Positions 1 through 8,345 of a DNA stretch of 64,000 nucleotides are shown here, piece after piece. Position 1 is the first letter of the stretch, and each line of letters starts with the position of its first letter. The stretch is from Lentisphaerae bacterium GWF2_57_35 (GTDB taxonomy: Bacteria; Verrucomicrobiota; Kiritimatiellia; CAIQIC01; GWF2-57-35), in NCBI GenBank assembly GCA_001804865.1, contig MHBK01000064.1, forward strand, positions 1-64,000, read 5' to 3'. The position numbers and the translations under genes are program-made. Below the pieces are notes generated by a model, which made no database searches, was not told the DNA's origin, and worked only from the letters and a program-made list of their open reading frames with translations.

Positions 1-14
1 ATGCGTTTTCCTCC

Positions 15-824
15 ATGACGACCTCCTCTTGTTGTTGTCGTCATGAAAAGTATCGCGTGTTATGTATCCCGCCTAGATGGGTTCACCGGACGCTTACGTT
101 ATTGTCACAGATTCCAAAGGTTGATTGGATCGTTATGGAGAATACACGTGGGGAAGCTTATGGATGTGATGCTTCGTATCGTGAAGAGAACGGATTGATG
201 CAATTGCGTGCTTTGAAGCCTCTCTTAACTAATGGTACAGGTTTTGGAAGTTACTCCATGGCGCATAACTATATTGAGCCAGAGACAAATGGAACTTTTA
301 CATACAGCATTGCATATATGACGCAAGATGTTGCTTATGCCTTGTCCTCTGAGTTTCAGTCAGAAATCATTGTGCCCTATAACGACACAGTCCTGGTTGA
401 TCAGGATGGATATACGAATGTGGATTATCAGAAGGTCACATACGTTGCAGAGATCGCGTCAAACTGGAATAGGGTTCGCTTTGAATCTCTCATGGAGCAT
501 ATCGCAAATCACACCCCAGCAGGCGGTGTATATACAACTAACGAATTGATTAACTTCTCCTGGAGTTCATTGGAGAAGGTGGCGGGATATGATTTGATGT
601 TTAGCACGAATCAGTTTTTCGGATCTTCGATAACGAACTTTGTTATCACAACCAACGATTGTCAAGTGGCTTCTCAGTCTTTGCCGGAAGGCCAAGATGT
701 GTTTTGGCGCGTGCGTGGTGTATACCATGTCCTACATATTAAGGACTTAGGTGATGTCACGTCTACAGACACGTATTATGGTGCATGGGCTCCTGCTCAA
801 AGCCCTGTCAGAATTGAAGAATAG
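15..824 (+). CDS. C-terminal part of a secreted-type protein with an FN3-like end (left-truncated, probably damaged)
   Basis: The frame is open from base 3, so the 5' end lies outside the window or is lost; the first ATG in frame is at 15 and a more natural one is at 135. The first 40 codons are Cys/Arg-rich and do not look like protein, whereas from about codon 40 the sequence looks coding. Residues about 180-235 resemble a fibronectin-III-like fold: a Trp near a 'W...AGYDL' strand and a late 'FWRVRG' strand. In the overlapping frame, bases 77-118 encode a convincing stretch ending YVIVTDSKG that runs into a stop, so a one-base frameshift near 119 is likely. The gene looks more AT-rich than its neighbours. 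No function can be named. Confidence 0.5.
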   Translation: MTTSSCCCRHEKYRVLCIPPRWVHRTLTLLSQIPKVDWIVMENTRGEAYGCDASYREENGLMQLRALKPLLTNGTGFGSYSMAHNYIEPETNGTFTYSIAYMTQDVAYALSSEFQSEIIVPYNDTVLVDQDGYTNVDYQKVTYVAEIASNWNRVRFESLMEHIANHTPAGGVYTTNELINFSWSSLEKVAGYDLMFSTNQFFGSSITNFVITTNDCQVASQSLPEGQDVFWRVRGVYHVLHIKDLGDVTSTDTYYGAWAPAQSPVRIEE

Positions 825-874
825 GGTGTAGACGATACTGATGAGAAGAAGTTCTTCGGAGCAGTTTTCTTCGA

Positions 875-3313
875 TTACTGCCCAATACCCACGCTGTAGA
901 ATCTTTGTGTTGCTCCGGTCTTGTCCGGATCGTCGAATGTGATTTGCTGGTCCAGCACGATGTTTGTGGCTGCTTCCCGCCACTGGAGGAGGTTGTCGGA
1001 TATGCGCGTGACGATTTTTTGTCCTGATGCGGCGGCGACTTCGAAGCGGTGGGGTGTTTCCATGTTGGCGATGGCTGGCGGCGGTTCTATGAGGCGGCTC
1101 ATGCGCAGGCCGTTTCCATAACTCGTGACCCAGGCCTCGTTGGGATTCCAGGGGTTGAAGAATACACGCGTGGGAAAGCGGAAGGGATAATTCAATAGCG
1201 GTGCGAAAGTCGGATTGGCTGACAGTCGATTGGTGCAGAGCCATAAACCCTGCGCTTCGGTCGTCACGTACAGTTCGTTGGAGCGGAGCGGATTGACGGT
1301 GCAGGATTCTACGGCGGTCAGCTCGTCCGTGAGGCGGACCCAACTGACGCCGCGGTTGGTGGTTTGATATAGCCCGCCCAGGCCCGAGGATTTTCCCCAC
1401 TCGCCCCAAACGCCGGCGTACCATCGTTGTTGCGTGGTGTCGAAGGGGTCCACGACCACGTCCTTGGTATAATACTGCATCCCCGCCGCGCTTCGGTCGA
1501 GCCAGGCGACTCCATGGTTGGTGCTGACGAAGACGCCGGCGCTGTTGGAGAAATTGCCGGAGTTGATGCGCGCCGAATAACTGCAAAGAAGGGCACCGTC
1601 GTTTAGAACATGAACGTTGTAGGCGTGACCTTGGGTCCGGGGTGGAGAGGCCAGCTTGATCCAGGCGGCAGACGGGCCCGAGAGCAGATTCGTGGTGCGA
1701 TAAATGCCGCCGCTGGAGCTGTGCGCCAGGCTGACATACATTTTTTGCGGATTGCCCGGATCGAGCGCCAATCCCACGACCGGACGGCCAAAGCTGCGGA
1801 AGGTCTGCCAGCTTGCGCCCTGGTTGGTGGAGTAAAGCAGGGCGCCGGTTCCGTTGTCGATGTAGGCGTCCTGGCAATAGCGATCCCAGGCGTACAGGTC
1901 ATGCACGGAGGAGGCCGTCGCAAAAATCCAGCGGTTGGAGGGATGCACGATGGCCTGATAGGTGCTGTTGAAATTCAGTCCCGCCGGGAACGACCACGAA
2001 GCGCCGCCGTTCGTGCTGCGCATCCCGCGGATGTCCGTGAAGGCGGCGTAGAGCGTGTTGCTCTCGGGCCAGGCCAGCCACCAGCAGGAGGTGTCTTCAA
2101 TGCCGACGCCGTGATAGCTTTTCTGTTTGTCCGTCGGCGTGTTGATGGCGTTTTGATCGGAGGGGTGCGCATACGCCTGCTGCCAGGTCTGCCCGCCGTT
2201 GGTGGTGATATGCACAAAGCCCAGGTCGGTGATGACCGCGCACGATGGATCCGACGGGCAGACTTGAAAGCCGAGCGCATATTCGCCGAACGACCATTTT
2301 CGCCAATTCCAAGCCCCCGGATCGTCGCCCTGCCAGCCGGTCGCGATATTCTGATTGCCGCCGGACTGAAAGACTGCGCTCCAGGATGTTCCTCCGTTGG
2401 ACGTCTTGTATACGATCGGGGCGTCGTTGTCCGAACCGCCTGCGACATAGGCGATCTGAATGTTTGTCCGGCACATCGAGACAAAGAACGGATGATCGGC
2501 CGAGGCGACGCCGGCCACCTTCGAGGACCACGTGCTGTCGCGCCCGTAATCCAGGCGATACATGCCCCTGTACCCGCCGTGATCGCCGCCCGTAACTCCG
2601 GGATACACATCGCCGGCCCCGAGCGTGACGCAAAACAGGCGGATAACGCCGTCCTCCGAGGCCCCCGCAAACGAGACCATCGCTTCCGTGCCCGGCACGC
2701 CTCCGATGGGGGAAAGGGCGAAGGTCTGTCCGTAGTTGGTGGAGACGACCAACCCCGCGCGCGTGCCAATGAAAATGCGCGCGCCGTCGAAGAAGGCCCC
2801 CGCAATGTGGCAATCGGATGCGCTGAACCGCAAGGCATACGAGCGACCGCTGTTCGTCGAGAAGTAAAGGGTCGAGTAATCGGAAATGAAAAGCCGGTTG
2901 GTCCTTTGATCGTCGGCAAAGAGGCTGTAGGCGGAGAGGGTCCATTGATCCAGAGGAATCGGCGTCCAAGTCTGTCCGGCGTCGTCGCTACGGGAAGGCG
3001 TGTTGCCGTTCAAGCCGTAGCGGACGTTCGGGTCGGCGGTGAACTGCACCCAGCTCGTCAGGTTGCCGCCCTGCATTTGGCGGAAGTCCAGCGTGTCCCA
3101 GGAAACGCCGCTATCGCGGGTGTGAAACACATCGCTCATGTCGGATCGGATGTACATTTCGGAAGGTTGAAACGGGCTCATGGACGGCGCGAAAAACGCC
3201 CCGCCGCCGCCCGGTCCGCGCGAGATCCAGCGCGCAGGCATCTGTGCTTGAACGCCTTGGGATGCGAGCACAAGAAGCAGTATGAAAACACGACCTAAAA
3301 ACGATTTTGGCAT
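875..3313 (-). CDS. Exported Asp-box (BNR/sortilin, GH74-like) beta-propeller protein
   Basis: This is an 812-residue protein. I chose the ATG at 3313 because it opens directly into a signal peptide (Lys, hydrophobic core, VQA cleavage near residue 23); the longer upstream frame has no such feature. About ten Asp-box motifs of the S/N-x-G-x-(S/T/A)-(W/F) type are spread along the chain, for example DDAGQTW, SNGGTSW, NGGQTW, NQGASW and NRGVSW. This is the signature of VPS10/sortilin, sialidase and GH74 xyloglucanase propellers. The C-terminal ~70 residues hold a module with LLQWREAA and QRFYSVG, similar to other large secreted proteins here. A xyloglucan or other glycan role is possible, but catalytic aspartates cannot be assigned by eye. 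It is divergent from HPr. Confidence 0.82.
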   Translation of the reverse strand: MPKSFLGRVFILLLVLASQGVQAQMPARWISRGPGGGGAFFAPSMSPFQPSEMYIRSDMSDVFHTRDSGVSWDTLDFRQMQGGNLTSWVQFTADPNVRYGLNGNTPSRSDDAGQTWTPIPLDQWTLSAYSLFADDQRTNRLFISDYSTLYFSTNSGRSYALRFSASDCHIAGAFFDGARIFIGTRAGLVVSTNYGQTFALSPIGGVPGTEAMVSFAGASEDGVIRLFCVTLGAGDVYPGVTGGDHGGYRGMYRLDYGRDSTWSSKVAGVASADHPFFVSMCRTNIQIAYVAGGSDNDAPIVYKTSNGGTSWSAVFQSGGNQNIATGWQGDDPGAWNWRKWSFGEYALGFQVCPSDPSCAVITDLGFVHITTNGGQTWQQAYAHPSDQNAINTPTDKQKSYHGVGIEDTSCWWLAWPESNTLYAAFTDIRGMRSTNGGASWSFPAGLNFNSTYQAIVHPSNRWIFATASSVHDLYAWDRYCQDAYIDNGTGALLYSTNQGASWQTFRSFGRPVVGLALDPGNPQKMYVSLAHSSSGGIYRTTNLLSGPSAAWIKLASPPRTQGHAYNVHVLNDGALLCSYSARINSGNFSNSAGVFVSTNHGVAWLDRSAAGMQYYTKDVVVDPFDTTQQRWYAGVWGEWGKSSGLGGLYQTTNRGVSWVRLTDELTAVESCTVNPLRSNELYVTTEAQGLWLCTNRLSANPTFAPLLNYPFRFPTRVFFNPWNPNEAWVTSYGNGLRMSRLIEPPPAIANMETPHRFEVAAASGQKIVTRISDNLLQWREAATNIVLDQQITFDDPDKTGATQRFYSVGIGQ

Positions 3314-3404
3314 AACGTTATTTTTAAAGCAGAAGTTGTGCCAAAATGTTGGACGCTTAATAGAGATTGATTTTGGTAATGAAGATCGGTATAAACGACC
3401 TGCC

Positions 3405-3725
3405 ATGATTGAACGTTCCGCTATTGTTCAGAATGCGCAGGGGATTCATTGCCGGCCTTCTGCCGTCATTATCAAGGAGTTTCAGCATTATCCGGGGGAT
3501 ATCTTGGTCGCCTTCAACGAACATTCCTGCAATCTTCAATCCGTCATGGGCTTATTGGCGCTGGGGCTTCACAAGGACTGCAAAGTGACCATCCGCGTCT
3601 CCGGTCCTGACGAAGAAACCTCCTGCAACCGAATCGTCGAATTGTTCGAAACGGAGTTCGATTTTCCTCCCCGTCTGCCGGAAGAGGATGCGCTTGGCTC
3701 TGCGTCGCACATGGAACCCATATGA
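3405..3725 (+). CDS. ptsH: HPr-family phosphocarrier protein
   Basis: The 106-residue protein matches HPr: GIHCRPSA puts the phosphorylatable histidine exactly at residue 15 with Arg17, and CNLQSVMGLLALG puts the regulatory serine at residue 46. HPr takes phosphate from PEP via Enzyme I on the histidine, and HPr kinase/phosphorylase acts on the serine. The start at 3405 fits the family N-terminus; the longer frame adds 41 residues that overlap the divergent gene. The stop overlaps the next ATG by four bases, so it is translationally coupled to a lipoprotein. No Enzyme I or PTS permease is in the window, so a regulatory PTS role is as likely as sugar transport. The acidic C-terminal extension of about 18 residues is unusual. 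Confidence 0.9.
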   Translation: MIERSAIVQNAQGIHCRPSAVIIKEFQHYPGDILVAFNEHSCNLQSVMGLLALGLHKDCKVTIRVSGPDEETSCNRIVELFETEFDFPPRLPEEDALGSASHMEPI

Positions 3726-4351
3726 AGCCCCTTTGCTTCGCCGCCTGCATTGGACTCTGCGCCTGCCTTGGGCTTGGCCTGTCCGCTTGTAACGAATCGG
3801 ATGACGAGCAGGAGGTCGTGACGAACGCCGCTACGACCTCCCAAACCCATCGCAGTAGTCCAAAACCTGCTTCCACGAACACCGCCCCCGATACTCCTGT
3901 CGACCCTTTGGCGGGGCTTTGTCTGCCGGCTTGGAGCCCGGCGCCGGACGAAATAGGCACCCTGACGGATTCATCGAACACGATCGTTGTTACCAGCGAG
4001 GTCATTCCTTTTCCGGATGGCAGTTCGTGGACCAATCTTTATGAAGAGGTGTCTGACTACACGAGTCAGACCCTCACCTTTGCCGATGGGACGATCTTTC
4101 TTCACAACAGGGCGTATGAGTCGTTTTACACGAAAACCATGACCAGCGAAGTAATGGTTGCCGATGGAAATACCGACGAAACCCTCACAGCTCCCGACGG
4201 GGCGATCTGCGCGGCGACGGAAGTTATCTCGACCGTTCCCGGCAGTTCCCCGGCGACCCAATTCACGGCGCATGTGGAATGCCCGGGCGGGGCGTTGACG
4301 GTCATCGACCGTGCGACGTTCGATCTCATCAAGGCGAAATTGGGCCTGTAG
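3722..4351 (+). CDS. Predicted lipoprotein of unknown function
   Basis: A 209-residue protein starting with a lipoprotein signal: Lys2, a Cys/Leu-rich hydrophobic core and a lipobox LSAC with the lipidated Cys at residue 23. After the Cys come an acidic linker and a Thr/Ser/Pro-rich stretch. Two similar segments follow, each with V(T/I)SEV or TEVIS, a 'P.GSS' turn and a Thr-rich strand, suggesting an internal beta repeat. It overlaps HPr by ATGA, so the two are co-translated, although HPr is cytoplasmic and this protein is exported. I recognise no family. Confidence 0.75.
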   Translation: MKPLCFAACIGLCACLGLGLSACNESDDEQEVVTNAATTSQTHRSSPKPASTNTAPDTPVDPLAGLCLPAWSPAPDEIGTLTDSSNTIVVTSEVIPFPDGSSWTNLYEEVSDYTSQTLTFADGTIFLHNRAYESFYTKTMTSEVMVADGNTDETLTAPDGAICAATEVISTVPGSSPATQFTAHVECPGGALTVIDRATFDLIKAKLGL

Positions 4352-4354
4352 CAG

Positions 4355-4432
4355 CCAACCATTGGAAAATTTTTGGGCGATTTTTCCAATGATTGGAAAA
4401 TACGCTGTCATTTTTTCCAATGTTTGGAAAAA
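4355..4432 (+). repeat. Three CCAA-N3-TTGG palindromes at exact 31-bp spacing
   Basis: Near-palindromic sites with cores at 4355-4365 (CCAACCATTGG), 4386-4396 (CCAATGATTGG) and 4417-4427 (CCAATGTTTGG). Their centres are 4360, 4391 and 4422, so the spacing is 31 bp twice, about three helical turns. T- and A-runs flank the second and third. They lie between the lipoprotein stop and the probable start of the membrane protein, as expected for operators or a phased protein-binding array. The binding protein is unknown. Confidence 0.7.
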
Positions 4433-4440
4433 TGCAGGGC

Positions 4441-6303
4441 ATGGAATTGAATTGCACCTGCTCACAAAAGGATGGGGCCTTTTGGATGCGTTGTTTTTGG
4501 GTGGGGATTGCGGCGTTTTATGCGGCGCTGTTTCTGTTTTTCTTCAACCGGGTCGGGCTGAACGACAACGACCAATTTCTGATGTTCCATGAGCTGCAAT
4601 TCTGGAACTCGCGGTTGTTCGGTTTTTCCAAGCAGTGGTCGCCGATGTTGGTCGGCGGGATTTCGTTGGCGGGCGATCCGCAGGTTCCCTTTCTCTCGCT
4701 GAGCATGATGTTGAGTTATGTGCTGGGGCCGTTTTACGGATTGCGCGTGGCGACGATCCTGTATTTTGTATTGGGGTGGGCCGGGGCCTGGTTGTACAGC
4801 GGCTTGGTTTTCAAGAAATCTGAATTTCGGGCGCTGGCGGCGTCGCTGTTTATCGGGAACGGTTTTTTTGTCTGCCGCATGGCGCATGGGCATATCGATC
4901 ATATTCCTTTCCTGACTCTGCCGCTGGCGCTTTGGGCTTTGCATCGGTTGACCGATGCGTTTCGCCGCATGACCGCCGGTCGCCGGCTGGTGGTGGGGCT
5001 GGCGGCTTCGCTGGCGTTTGGGGCGGGGATTAGTGTGGTGGTGGATGGCTCCCCGGTGGCGATTCTTCATTATTTGTTCTGGGTCGCGGTTTATGCCGTT
5101 GCCCTGGCGGTGATCAAGCGATCCTGGGCGCCCATTGTTGTGCCGGTATTGGGCGGGGCGGTGGCGGCTTTGCTCGATGCCGGCTTCTTGTGGCCGATGC
5201 TGATGGAACAGCAGTACTTTCCCCGGTTGTCGAAGAATTCGTTTACGAACCCGCTCTGCTTGCTGTGGTTCATGCTGCTGCCGGTCGGCGGACGCGTGAT
5301 TCCGGCCCCGGAAAATGGACATGAGTACAGTGTCTTTATCGGGCCGATCCTGGCCTGGTTGATTTGGCGATATCGCAAGGAAATTGCCGCCCAAATTCCT
5401 GCGGAAGCCCGCTGGCCGTTGCTGTTGACGGCGGTGACGGCGATCGTGCTTGGTATGGGAAGCCTCCATGCCGTGGGCGTGCCCCAATGGCTGAGCCCAT
5501 TGGACCTTTTACGTCATTTGCCGGGCTTTCGTTCCATGAATGCCACCGGGCGCTTTTGGGGGTTTCTTTCGCTCCCGCTTTCGCTCATGGCGGCTGTGGG
5601 GATTCAGTATTTTCTGCAAGAAACGGCAAAGCCCCACCGAGTCGGCGTCTGGCTGCGCTGGGCGATTGTTTTGCAGTTTGGTTTTATGTCGGCCTTTCTG
5701 ATTCGCAGCATTCCTTTTTCGGCGCCGTATGAGCCGGTTCCGTACCAGGGACTTTTCCCGGAGGGCGGGGCGGATATTTCCTATAGCAAAGGAGGCGCGA
5801 GAATTTATCAATACGATTTGGTCAGTCCGGTGCGGGGTCTGCTCGATGCGTATAATATGGGCGATTTCATCCATCCCGATATGGATCCCGGGGTCCACCT
5901 TTTCCGGGGGGCATTTCTGGACGAGAAGGGGTTGCGGACCAGCCAATGGGTGAAGGGCCGGTTCATGAGTTGGAATTGCATTCGGGTGGATTTTTTGAAG
6001 ACGGCGCCTTCGGCCATCCGGAATGCAGAGCATACCTTGACCCTGACGTTCAACCAAGCCTGGCATCGGTATTGGTCGTGCTCTAAAGGTCGGGTCTACT
6101 CGATCAACGGACGCAACCTGGCGTTGGATATTCCCGTGCGGGCCCTCGACGGAGCTCCGGTCGATTTGATCTTTCACGACCCGGTCAGCGAACTCGGCGC
6201 CAAGGTGTCGAAGGCGGCATGGCTGGCGTGGATGCCTTTGATGCTGCTTCTGGGCGTGCTTTCGTTTCGCGCTTTTTCTGGGGCTATTGAGAGGGTGGAT
6301 TAG
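4441..6303 (+). CDS. Large polytopic membrane protein (GT-C/YfhO-like)
   Basis: About 620 residues with a dozen or more hydrophobic segments, starting with one at about residues 20-38, then alternating membrane helices and short loops to about residue 425, a soluble part (about 430-590) and a last helix near the C-terminus. The early loop with NDNDQFLMFHELQFWNS and a later GFRSMNATGRFWGF loop resemble membrane glycosyltransferase-like (GT-C, YfhO-type) proteins, but I cannot confirm a catalytic motif. The frame is open further upstream, but those codons lie in the CCAA-N3-TTGG array, so I prefer ATG 4441. ATG 4489, just before the first helix and with AAAGGA upstream, is an alternative. Confidence 0.75.
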   Translation: MELNCTCSQKDGAFWMRCFWVGIAAFYAALFLFFFNRVGLNDNDQFLMFHELQFWNSRLFGFSKQWSPMLVGGISLAGDPQVPFLSLSMMLSYVLGPFYGLRVATILYFVLGWAGAWLYSGLVFKKSEFRALAASLFIGNGFFVCRMAHGHIDHIPFLTLPLALWALHRLTDAFRRMTAGRRLVVGLAASLAFGAGISVVVDGSPVAILHYLFWVAVYAVALAVIKRSWAPIVVPVLGGAVAALLDAGFLWPMLMEQQYFPRLSKNSFTNPLCLLWFMLLPVGGRVIPAPENGHEYSVFIGPILAWLIWRYRKEIAAQIPAEARWPLLLTAVTAIVLGMGSLHAVGVPQWLSPLDLLRHLPGFRSMNATGRFWGFLSLPLSLMAAVGIQYFLQETAKPHRVGVWLRWAIVLQFGFMSAFLIRSIPFSAPYEPVPYQGLFPEGGADISYSKGGARIYQYDLVSPVRGLLDAYNMGDFIHPDMDPGVHLFRGAFLDEKGLRTSQWVKGRFMSWNCIRVDFLKTAPSAIRNAEHTLTLTFNQAWHRYWSCSKGRVYSINGRNLALDIPVRALDGAPVDLIFHDPVSELGAKVSKAAWLAWMPLMLLLGVLSFRAFSGAIERVD

Positions 6304-6320
6304 AGCTTTAACGCAAGTCC

Positions 6321-6537
6321 CGCTTGGCCCTTCGACCCGCTCAGGCCGGGCTGCATGGGGCAAAACGGGGGCGCGCCATCTTGGTCCATTGGCTGCGTTG
6401 GCGCAGGCCGGGCGGACAAAAGTCCTGCCCGGCCTGCGCCGCCTTGCCACTGAACCAAGCTGACGCGCCCCCGTTTTGGGCTCACTGCGTTCGCCGACCC
6501 CATGCGCCCTGGCCTGAGCGGGTCGAAGGGCCAAGCG
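6321..6537. repeat. 217-bp imperfect palindrome with perfect 27-bp ends
   Basis: The outer 27 bases (6321-6347) are the exact reverse complement of 6511-6537. Inside, GCATGGGG pairs with CCCCATGC, an AAAACGGGGGCGCG block pairs with CGCGCCCCCGTTTT, and the centre (about 6400-6440) is a GGCGCAGGCCGGGC/GCCCGGCCTGCGCC hairpin. It lies directly behind the membrane protein stop in a convergent intergenic region. It has no credible coding potential and is probably a REP/MITE-like element. Confidence 0.8.
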
Positions 6538-6722
6538 ACAGCCACCCCCATGCCAGTAAACTGGACATGGGGGCCCATTGCGGTAGTTTGTTTTGTTTGG
6601 AGCTGGGGCGATCCGCCTGTCTTTTATACACAGATTTCATTTAAGGATGATCTGCAACAACTTCTATTCCAGGAACAGGATAGACATGGCGATGAAAGGA
6701 TCGCTCCTTTCAGATATTCTTT

Positions 6723-6802
6723 TATCCGTGGGACGCTTTGCCATCCGTGGGGCCAATCTTTTAGGAGAAGGGCCCCACGGATGGCAAAGCGTCCCACGGA
6801 TA
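6723..6802. repeat. Perfect 32-bp inverted repeat with 16-base loop
   Basis: 6723-6754 and 6771-6802 are exact reverse complements separated by 16 bases. The arm contains GGACGCTTTGCCATCCGTGG. A single degenerate arm recurs at 61717-61755, so this is a dispersed family. It would form a very stable hairpin in RNA. Confidence 0.85.
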
Positions 6803-6882
6803 GGAGCCTATTTCGGCAGGCTCAAGCGCACACATTTTCATTTGTAACTCATCTTCTCGCGTCAGCTCCCCGTTTTTATCTT

Positions 6883-6970
6883 CCTCTTAATCATAATCTT
6901 AATCGTAATCTTAATCTCTCATTGTTGTATCGATGAAGAGATTATGATTACGATTAAGATTACGATTAGG
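6883..6970. repeat. TAATCN-type simple repeat in inverted arrangement
   Basis: The left arm (6889-6920) is made of CTTAAT/CGTAAT/CATAAT hexamers; the right arm (6938-6970) is its complement, GATTAT/GATTAC/GATTAA. Related tracts occur at 25370-25401, 26274-26366 (also inverted) and 61861-61875. The right end is followed by a GCAGAGGGGGGG box that also follows the copy at 61.9 kb. Confidence 0.8.
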
Positions 6971-7124
6971 AAGCAGAGGGGGGGACCTACTGAAACAGGC
7001 TTTAAAGAATGATGACTCGTTAGAATACCGAATTCGCTTGGAGAATTTGTGTATAAAAGACAGGCGACGCCGCCCCGGGTTTTGCCCGCAATGCATACGC
7101 ATAGTGGCCCGGCTTCATCCGTTC

Positions 7125-8249
7125 CTAGCCCCCCACGTGAACGCCGATCAGACGCCCGATCCCGAAGGTGACGGCCGCCGCCACGAGCCCGAAGAGCACC
7201 TGGCGAAAGCCTGACCAAAGAATGGATCGGCCGGTCATCAGGGTGATGGCCGCTCCGATAACGAAAAGGCCCACCGCGCTGCACAGCGCGCTGACCACGA
7301 CGCTTTGAATGCCTTCCATGAAGAAATAGGGGAGTACCGGAACGATGGCTCCGACGGCGAAGAGAAGAAACGAAGCGCCGGCCGCTTCCCAAGCCGAACC
7401 GCCGAGTTCTTCCGGATCGATGCCCAGTTCTTCGCGGGCCAGCGTGTCCAGTGCGGTGGCCGGATCGGCCAGCAGCCGGTCGGCCAGGCGTTGGGCTTCC
7501 TCCGGAGCGACGCCCTTGGCCTGGTAAATCAGCGCCAGTTCCTCTTTTTCTTCCTCCGGCGCCTCGGTCAGTTCGTCCTCTTCGATCTTCATCTGGTGCG
7601 TGTACAATTCCCGCGAGCTCTGCACGGAAAGCCACTCGCCCAGCGCCATGGAAATCGCTCCGGCCAACAGGCCGGCCAGACCGGTCAGCAGGATGGCGGC
7701 GGATTGCATCTCCGCGCCCGCGACGCCCATGATCAGGCTGAAGTTGGACACGAGCCCGTCGTTGGCGCCCAGCACCCCGGCGCGCAGCGCATTGCCGCCT
7801 GTCGTCTTGTGTCGCCCCTCGAAGCGGGCTACCGCCCGTCCCTCCATGCCGCCGGAGGTGCGCGAGAGATACTGAAAAACGCGCGCGTGGGATTTCTCTT
7901 CGGAAGCCATTTGCGCGATTTCGCCGGGGCCCTGTGCATCGTATTCCGAGCCGGCATTTTGCTCGAGGGCTGTGATGGTCGGCAGAACGAGTTTCGTGCC
8001 GAAGCGGCGCGCCAGCCAACTGAGCAGGCGGGTTTTGCCGTTGGGTTTCATGTTCGGGACTTCGGCGCCGGCTTCGCGGATTTTTGCTTCCCAGAAAGCG
8101 GCATGCTTGCGCTCCACATCGGCCAGTTTCCCGTAAACCGCTGCGAGTTCGGAATTCGGCTCCGCGGTCCGGAGGTTGTCGTAGAGGACAATGGCATTTC
8201 GCTCGGCCTTCAGATTTTCAATGTATCGCTTCAATGGCTCCAACTTCAT
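7125..8249 (-). CDS. mbfA: Ferritin-like/VIT1 fusion iron transporter (MbfA type)
   Basis: The 374-residue protein fuses an N-terminal rubrerythrin/ferritin-like domain (about 1-140) to a VIT1/CCC1 transporter domain (about 155-374). The first domain shows the di-iron ligand pattern: a Glu in KAERNAIVLYDNL, ExxH in ERKHAAFW and ExxH in EEKSHARV. The second has the GANDGLVSNFSLIMGVAGA start, paired helices, a long acidic E-rich cytoplasmic insertion and three C-terminal helices. Fusions of this kind (membrane-bound ferritin, MbfA) export iron or manganese under iron or oxidative stress. The start at 8249 has an AGGAGG site; the longer frame does not. It is divergent from NDH-2 with about 95 bp between. 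Confidence 0.87.
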   Translation of the reverse strand: MKLEPLKRYIENLKAERNAIVLYDNLRTAEPNSELAAVYGKLADVERKHAAFWEAKIREAGAEVPNMKPNGKTRLLSWLARRFGTKLVLPTITALEQNAGSEYDAQGPGEIAQMASEEKSHARVFQYLSRTSGGMEGRAVARFEGRHKTTGGNALRAGVLGANDGLVSNFSLIMGVAGAEMQSAAILLTGLAGLLAGAISMALGEWLSVQSSRELYTHQMKIEEDELTEAPEEEKEELALIYQAKGVAPEEAQRLADRLLADPATALDTLAREELGIDPEELGGSAWEAAGASFLLFAVGAIVPVLPYFFMEGIQSVVVSALCSAVGLFVIGAAITLMTGRSILWSGFRQVLFGLVAAAVTFGIGRLIGVHVGG

Positions 8250-8345
8250 GGCGCCTCCTTTTCGGTTCGTGAATTTTGCTTTATAACAGAAAATCATTCA
8301 TAGTATCCATCAACCAAATCGAGGATTATAAAGGAAGGGCGATTT

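Larger units (their letters stand above)
6606..7074. repeat. Possible non-autonomous element bounded by 19-bp inverted repeats
   Basis: CGCCTGTCTTTTATACACA at 6614-6632 is the exact reverse complement of 7048-7066. The match resumes outside after 3-4 unpaired bases as GGGGCG (6606-6611) and CGCCCC (about 7071-7076). The interior holds two further inverted repeats and no gene. This looks like a small non-autonomous element or a composite of repeats; I see no clear target-site duplication and no transposase. Confidence 0.55.

Noticed and set aside
1610..3298. Long open frame on the plus strand opposite the Asp-box protein
   Set aside because: Arg/Gly/Ala-rich shadow of a GC-rich gene; the minus-strand frame has a signal peptide and repeated motifs.
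3544..4035. Minus-strand frame across HPr and the lipoprotein
   Set aside because: Shadow frame; HPr has both phosphorylation sites on the plus strand.
6324..6644. Apparent proteins made of repeat sequence after the membrane protein
   Set aside because: Both strands of the palindrome are open, as expected for a GC-rich inverted repeat; no ribosome site or family.
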